Assembly: GCF_003255815.1 (NCBI RefSeq)
Contig: NC_037673.1
Span: forward strand, 162,801,427-162,865,426
Reading direction: 5' to 3'
DNA from: Theropithecus gelada
Taxonomy: Eukaryota > Chordata > Mammalia > Primates > Cercopithecidae
Length of the DNA stretch: 64,000 nt
Both the position numbers and the translations under genes were made by a program. Within the stretch, counting starts at the first letter, position 1; every line of letters starts with the position of its first letter. Below the pieces are notes generated by a model. It was not told the origin of the DNA, did not search any database, and saw nothing but the letters and a program-made list of their open reading frames with translations. Shown here piece after piece: positions 59,481 to 64,000 of this stretch.

Positions 59481-59804
59481 ACAGTGTGAAATGGAGATGC
59501 AGAAACCCTTATTACAAAATTATTAAGAATTTCACGACAGTGACAGCAGAGGACCAAGGACAGAGCTCTTCCAAGTGCAGGCTCCGTGTGATTGCACAGG
59601 TCACCCATTTATGATGTTGGCCCTGGCTACAACTTTCATGTCTTGATGTGTTAGGGAATTACCCTAACAGAACGTCTGGCATCTTCCAACTCCGAAAATT
59701 CTTTTTGTTTTTGCAGGAATCCACTATATCAAATGCACAGCTTTTATCCCACCAAATATGTCTACCTCTTATAGTATGCTCTTCCAAAAAATTATTTTTT
59801 CTTT
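59481..59804. repeat. repeat-like DNA, family not assigned
   Basis: ATTATTAAGAATTTCACGAC and GTGTGATTGCACAGGTCACC resemble an old high-copy repeat. The remainder is unassigned. Confidence 0.35.
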
Positions 59805-60260
59805 TCCTAGGGCTGCTACAGCAAAGTATCACAAATTCAGTCGCTTACCACAACAGACATTTAGCATCTTAAAGTTCTGAAGACTAGCAATCAAAAACGA
59901 AGGTGTCAGTGGGGCCGTGCTCCCTCTGATATCTGTAGAATAGGATTTTTCCTTGCTTTTCCTAGCCTCCAGTGGTGGACATCAATTCTTGCCAGTCCTT
60001 TGCCTGCAGATACATCACTCCAATCTCTGCCCCCATCTTTACATGACACTCTTCCTGTAAGTCTCTTGTCTTTACATAGCTGTTTGTTTATAAGGACATA
60101 TATTAGATTAGGGGCCCAACGAACTCCAGTATGACCAAATTTTGACTGATTACATCTGCAAAGATCCTATTCCAAATCAGTTTATATTCTGAGATATTGG
60201 GGGTTAGAACGTTCAATGTATCTTTTGGAAGGCGAACCTATGATTCAACCCATACATGCG
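59805..60260 (+). repeat. ancient interspersed repeat, copy 2 of 2
   Basis: GGGCTGCTACAGCAAAGTAT, CCGTGCTCCCTCTGATATCT, TATAAGGACATATATTAGAT, ATTACATCTGCAAAGATCCT and GATTCAACCCATAC match the order of 35400-35850. Confidence 0.65.
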
Positions 60261-60406
60261 ACCATGAAGTTCAGAGCTAACTCTAAAGCTCTGTGATAGC
60301 AACTATGGTTTCCATAGTTCTGTTTCTTCTTTAAAAATAGAAAAAAAAAAAAAACCCACTGTTTTACTGTATACATTTAATGTGCACAACATGATGTTTT
60401 GGTACA

Positions 60407-60681
60407 CAGTCATGTGCCACATAAAGATGTTTGGTCAACAACAGACCACATATATGATGGAGGTCCCATAAGATTATATTGTACATTTACTGTATCTTTT
60501 CTATAGATACACAAATCCTTCCTACTGTGTTATACTTGCCTATAGTATTCAGAACAGTAACATGCTACACAGGGTTGTACCTTATGAGCAATAGGCTATA
60601 CCATATAGCCTACATATGTAGTACGTCACCTAATGATGCATTTCTCAGTATGTAACCTGGTAGTTACATGACACATGACTG
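60407..60681. mobile_element. non-autonomous DNA transposon with terminal inverted repeats
   Basis: 275 bp beginning CAGTCATGTGCCACATAA and ending with the inverse of CAGTCATGTGTCATGTAA; 14 of 18 terminal bases agree. Internal text (CAATAGGCTATACCATATAG, AACAGTAACATGCTACACAG) is a known high-copy MER type. It splits an old L1. Superfamily not settled because the target duplication is unclear. Confidence 0.65.
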
Positions 60682-60896
60682 CACATATATATAGTGAAAT
60701 GATAACTACAGGTAAGCAAATTAGTATATCCATCATCTTCTATAGTTACCTCTTTTATTGTGGTAAAAGCACTTAAAATATACTTGACTAGCAAATTTTT
60801 AATATATAATACAATATAATTAAAACTATACTCCTGCTGTGGATTAGGTCTCTAGAATTATTTCATTCTACAAAGCTGTAAATTTGTATCCTATGA

Positions 60897-61133
60897 TGGA
60901 GTGTGGTGGTCCGATCATCGCTCACTGCAGCATGGACCTCCTGGGCTCAAGCAATCCTCCCACCTCAGCCTCCGAATAGCTGGGACTACAGGCATGCACC
61001 ACCATGCCAAGATGATTTTTTGTTTTTGTTTTTTTGTGCTCAGGCTGGTCTCAAAGTCCTGAGCTCAAGCAACCCGCCCACCTCGGCCTCCCAAAGTGCA
61101 AGGATTACAGGCGTGAACCACCATACCCAGCCT
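60897..61133 (-). mobile_element. AluJ without its 3' end
   Basis: GATGGAGTGTGGTGGTCCGA through ACCATACCCAGCC. The poly(T) and about 35 bases of the Alu 3' end are missing at the left. CTCACTGCAGCATGGACCTC and CTCCTGGGCTCAAGC-like text indicate AluJ. Confidence 0.9.
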
Positions 61134-61283
61134 ATTTCACTTTTTAAGAAGATTCTACATAGAAGTAAGATCATGCAATATTTTTCTTTCTCTGTCTGGC
61201 TGATTTCACTTGGCATACCCTCCTCTAAAAAAGACATACTGCCATTTGCAACAACGTAGATGAACCTGGAGGATATTATGCCA

Positions 61284-61689
61284 TGTGTGTGGGTTTTTTT
61301 TCTTAAAAAAGGTTCAACACGTGTATAATCCAAGTAGTCTAACTCTAGAAACTGAAATTATAACCATCACATATTCACACTCCTCAGTAAATTTGTGTAT
61401 AGATTGGAAAGTTTGCGTGGCAACTAAGCAATACATTATTTACTAGTTCTAAGTTACATTTAAACTAGACTTATTTCCATTTATCACATGTTTTGGTGTG
61501 TGTCTCTGTTAGAACCACCTTCAGTCTTTTATGGAATGATGTAGACAGTGAATGGATACTTAAAATTATGTAAGTAAATACAGTACTATTGTTCAGTTGC
61601 TGCACAAACCTGCAACCTATCCACAAGTTTCATTTGCGGAGACCCAGTATGTGATGGTTATCATTTCAGGTTCTAGGGTTAGACCTTGG
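61284..61689. other. single-copy DNA, no gene seen
   Basis: No recognisable repeat or frame. Confidence 0.4.
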
Positions 61690-61830
61690 ATTTATATACA
61701 TTTTGAACTTTGTTTAAGTGATATAACTGCCTTTGGTCTCAATTTTGCTAAATGTAAAATGAGAATAAAAGTCATATCAACTTTCACTGCCTGCCACATG
61801 ATAAGTACTCAGTGAATATTAGGTTTCATT
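61690..61830 (+). mobile_element. MIR SINE, 3' part
   Basis: TGCCTTTGGTCTCAATTTTG, GTAAAATGAGAATAAAAGTC and GTACTCAGTGAATATTAGG follow the MIR order. Confidence 0.7.
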
Positions 61831-61874
61831 AGACATAATGAAATATCTAATATTCATCAGTGAATATTAGATAT
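61812..61874. repeat. nested inverted and direct repeats (fold-back structure)
   Basis: TGAATATTAG occurs in plus orientation at 61813-61822 and 61861-61870, and inverted at 61847-61856. ATATCTAATATTCA (61843-61856), loop TCAG and TGAATATTAGATAT (61861-61874) form a perfect 14-bp stem. The first copy with TTTCATTA pairs with TAATGAAATATCTAATATTC as a second, longer stem. Confidence 0.88.
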
Positions 61875-61959
61875 CACTGTACATGTAACTATGCTTAACA
61901 ACAATGGATATGCAAATTTTGTAAAACATCAATCATAATGTCTGCTCCAGGTGGATTAA

Positions 61960-62279
61960 AAAGAAACTCGTTCATTTATTTATTCCATAGATATTCACTG
62001 ATTGTCTAATAAATTATAGGTATTTTTCTAGGTTCACTCATTTGTCCTCTAATCCTAAACCAGTGCCCAGCACCTAGCCGGTGCCCAATAAAAAGAAATA
62101 TTGCATGGATGAAAACAAAGTACTTGCCATCACAGACCTTGTAATCTAATTGGAGAAAAGAGACATTGAATAAATACATAAAGTAAAATGCTACTATGTC
62201 CTATGAATAAAAAAAGGTAAGGGAAAGAGAAAATGATGGGGTGGGGGTAGGAAGATATTTTTAAAAATGTACTCAGAGG
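61960..62279 (+). repeat. ancient interspersed repeat, part 1 (split by Alu)
   Basis: TTATTCCATAGATATTCACT, CACAGACCTTGTAATCTAAT and AAATGCTACTATGTCCTATG are followed after the Alu (62642-62760) by GGAGAGACCTGAATGACCTA and ATGCCAGGCAGAGGAAATAA. Same family as 50085-50420. Confidence 0.6.
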
Positions 62280-62572
62280 GGCTGGGCATGGTGGCTCATG
62301 CCTGTAATCCCAGCACTTTGGGAAGCCAAGGAGGGAGATCACCCGAGGTCGGGAGTTCCAGACCAGCCTGACCAACATGGACAAACCCCGTCCCTACTAA
62401 AAATATAAAATTAGCCAGGCGTGGTGGTGCACGCCTGTAATCCCAGCTACTCGGGGGACTGAGGCAGGAGAATCACTTGAACCTGGGAGGCAGAGGTTGC
62501 CGTGAGCCGAGATTGCACCATTGCACTCCAGCCTGGGCAACAATGGCGAAACTCTATCTCAAAAAAAAAAAA

Positions 62573-62620
<48 letters not shown>

Positions 62621-62625
62621 AAAAG
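62280..62625 (+). mobile_element. Alu (AluS type) with (GAAA)n tail
   Basis: GGCTGGGCATGGTGGCTCAT to a tail that becomes a (GAAA)n microsatellite at 62571-62620. AAAATGTACTCAGAGG at 62264-62279 recurs at 62626-62641, a perfect 16-bp target-site duplication. Confidence 0.96.
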
Positions 62626-62641
62626 AAAATGTACTCAGAGG

Positions 62642-62984
62642 ATGCATTGCTGAAGAGGGAATATTTAAGGAGAGACCTGAATGACCTAACTGTATGCCAG
62701 GCAGAGGAAATAAAATACAGAAGCCCTCAAGGGGGACTGTGTGTGGTAGGTTTGGAGACTAGCAAGTGGTCATTAAGTTAGTAAGGCAGAGTTCTTTCCA
62801 CCGGAGATATATACTAATGCTAAATACTATTATGTACATGTAAAAGGAGTTCAGTTTGTAGTATAATAGTTCAAATAAGGCAGAAAGAATTTGTTGTATC
62901 TGGATTGTCACTGAAAACCTTGCAACGGAGGAAAGCTTTAAATGTGGAACAGAGTTCCCTAGCATCTTTCAAAATGTGCTCAGG
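62642..62984. other. rest of the split ancient repeat, then single-copy DNA
   Basis: 62642-62760 is the second half of the repeat interrupted by the Alu. The remaining 220 bp show nothing recognisable. Confidence 0.5.
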
Positions 62985-63150
62985 AAAGAGCAGCCTCAGT
63001 ATCATCCGCCTGGGAACTTAGCAGACATGCGGACTCTCAGGGCCCACCCCAACCTACTTCCTGGGGCTCGGACCCCAGAATTGGTGCTGTTGCAAACTCT
63101 TGGGGTGATTCTTATGCATACCAAAGTTGAGAAGCTCTGCTCCAGCATTG
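62985..63150 (-). mobile_element. MER5A-like hAT transposon fragment
   Basis: GCCTGGGAACTTAGCAGACA, AGGGCCCACCCCAACCTACT, TTGGGGTGATTCTTATGCAT and AAAGTTGAGAAGCTCTGC follow MER5A read in the opposite direction to the copy at 9757-9945. Confidence 0.72.
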
Positions 63151-63221
63151 CTTCCTGTACTTTAACAGAAACACACAACACCTGGGGTTAGTTAAAATGC
63201 AGATACTCGTGAAGTCCTGGC

Positions 63222-64000
63222 CCATGCCTATGTCCTGAATGGTATTGCCTAGGTTTTCTTCTAGGGTTTTTATGGTTTTAGGTCTAACATTTAAGTTTCT
63301 AATCCATCTTGAATTAATTTTTGTATAAGGTGTAAGGAAGGAATCCAGTTTCAGCTTTCTACACATGGCTAGCCAGTTTTCTCCTCACCATTTATTAAAT
63401 AGGGAATCCTTTCCCCATTTCTTGTTTTTGACAGGTTTGTCAAAGATCAGATGATTGTAGATGTGTGGTATTATTTCTGAGGGCTCTGTTCTGTTCCATT
63501 GGTCTATATCTCTGTTTTGGTAGCAGTACCATACTGTTTTGGTTACTGTAGTCTTGTAGTACAGTTTGAAATTAGGTAGCATGATGCTTCCAGCTTTGTT
63601 CTTTTGGCTTAGGATTATCTTGGCAATGCAGAGTCTTTTTTGGTTCCATATGAACTTTAAAGTAGTTTTTTCCAATTCAGTGAAGAAAGTCATTGGTAGC
63701 TTAATGGGGATGAATCTATAAATTACCTTGGGCAGTATGGCCATTTTCACGATATCGATTCTTCCTATCTATGAGCATGGAATGTTCTTCCATTTGTTTA
63801 TGTCCTCTTTTATTTTGTTGAGCAGTGGTTTGTAGTTCTCCTTGAAGAGGTCCTTCACATCCCTTCTAAGGTGGATTCCGAGATATTTTATTCTATTTTA
63901 AGCAATTGTCAATGGGAGTTCACTCATGATTTGGCTCTCTATTTGTCTGTTATTGGTGTATAAGAATGCTTGTGATTTTTGCACATTGATTTTGTATCCT
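63222..64000 (-). pseudogene. L1PA ORF2 fragment (about codons 729-990), three nonsense codons
   Basis: Closely matches 1861-2643 of the full-length L1 in the window. The left edge at 63222 cuts inside ORF2, so the C-terminal part, 3'UTR and poly(A) are absent; the right side runs off the window. In the ORF2 frame there are stops at 63385-63387 (TGA), 63769-63771 (TAG) and 63898-63900 (TAA), plus a 6-bp in-frame deletion near 63713 that removes two residues from YRFNAIPIKLPM. The segment covers the end of the RT domain and the region after it. It is more diverged than the first L1 and inactive. Confidence 0.9.

Larger units (their letters stand above)
60358..61283 (-). mobile_element. old L1 3' end with nested elements and an inverted tip
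   Basis: Antisense L1 text is seen in three pieces: 60358-60406 (GTGCACAACATGATGTTTTG), 60685-60895 (GATAACTACAGGTAAGCAAA) and 61134-61220 (TGATTTCACTTGGCATACCC). A DNA transposon and an AluJ occupy the gaps. From about 61225 to 61283 the L1 text switches to the sense orientation (CCATTTGCAACAACGTAGAT, GAACCTGGAGGATATTATGC), as in 5' inversions from twin priming. Confidence 0.6.

Noticed and set aside
62571..62620. Regular GAAA repeats considered as a CRISPR-like array
   Set aside because: Four-base units without spacers; an Alu-tail microsatellite.

Overview
The window is primate nuclear DNA, probably from an Old World monkey. Dense Alu insertions (18 full or substantially complete copies plus a small remnant), L1, L2, MIR and hAT/Tigger remnants, an LTR and AT-rich single-copy DNA leave no doubt about a primate. 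The Old World monkey inference rests on the youngest elements: the full-length L1 at 751-6955 carries 5' and 3' UTR text that I associate with the macaque/baboon L1 lineage, and the Alu at 48788-49053 carries AluY changes (a GATCCGG block and GGGCGGCAGAGC) that I associate with cercopithecine AluY. I could not run a database comparison.

No cellular protein-coding gene, exon, rRNA or tRNA is recognisable. The window reads as intergenic or deep intronic sequence. The only real coding sequence belongs to retrotransposons. A 6.2 kb L1 lies on the minus strand between perfect 15-bp target-site duplications. Its ORF1 (338 codons) and ORF2 (1275 codons) keep their frames from end to end, and each is broken by one nonsense codon. 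Its antisense ORF0 is cut to 14 codons. A second L1 ORF2 piece (63222-64000) runs off the right edge with three nonsense codons.

Layout: 0.7-7.0 kb full-length L1; 7-17 kb AT-rich single-copy DNA with scattered Alus, MIR and MER5A; 17.4-17.7 kb a 21-bp minisatellite in three blocks; 20-28 kb MIRs and a nest of old L1 pieces (sense L1 split by an antisense 5' half of another); 29.5-31.6 kb L2 and other ancient repeats; 31.6-34.8 kb a repeat-poor interval with a compact cluster of HOX-PBX and PBX-MEIS type sites, the best candidate for a host regulatory element; 34.8-44.5 kb Alus, MIR, an L2 split by a 632-bp solo LTR, and LTR-like repeats; 44.6-45.7 kb a 5'-truncated L1 with target-site duplications; 47.8-56 kb many Alus in both orientations, L2 and MER20; 56-63 kb Tigger-like DNA, L1 3' ends, nested DNA transposon and hairpins; 63.2 kb to the end, the second L1.

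The features do not form a pathway. What the window shows is layers of insertion: mammalian-wide elements (L2, MIR, MER5A, MER20) interrupted by older L1, then AluJ/S, then young AluY and L1. Names of repeat families are given only where I recognise diagnostic text; several old repeats are left unassigned. Coordinates of ancient repeats are approximate.
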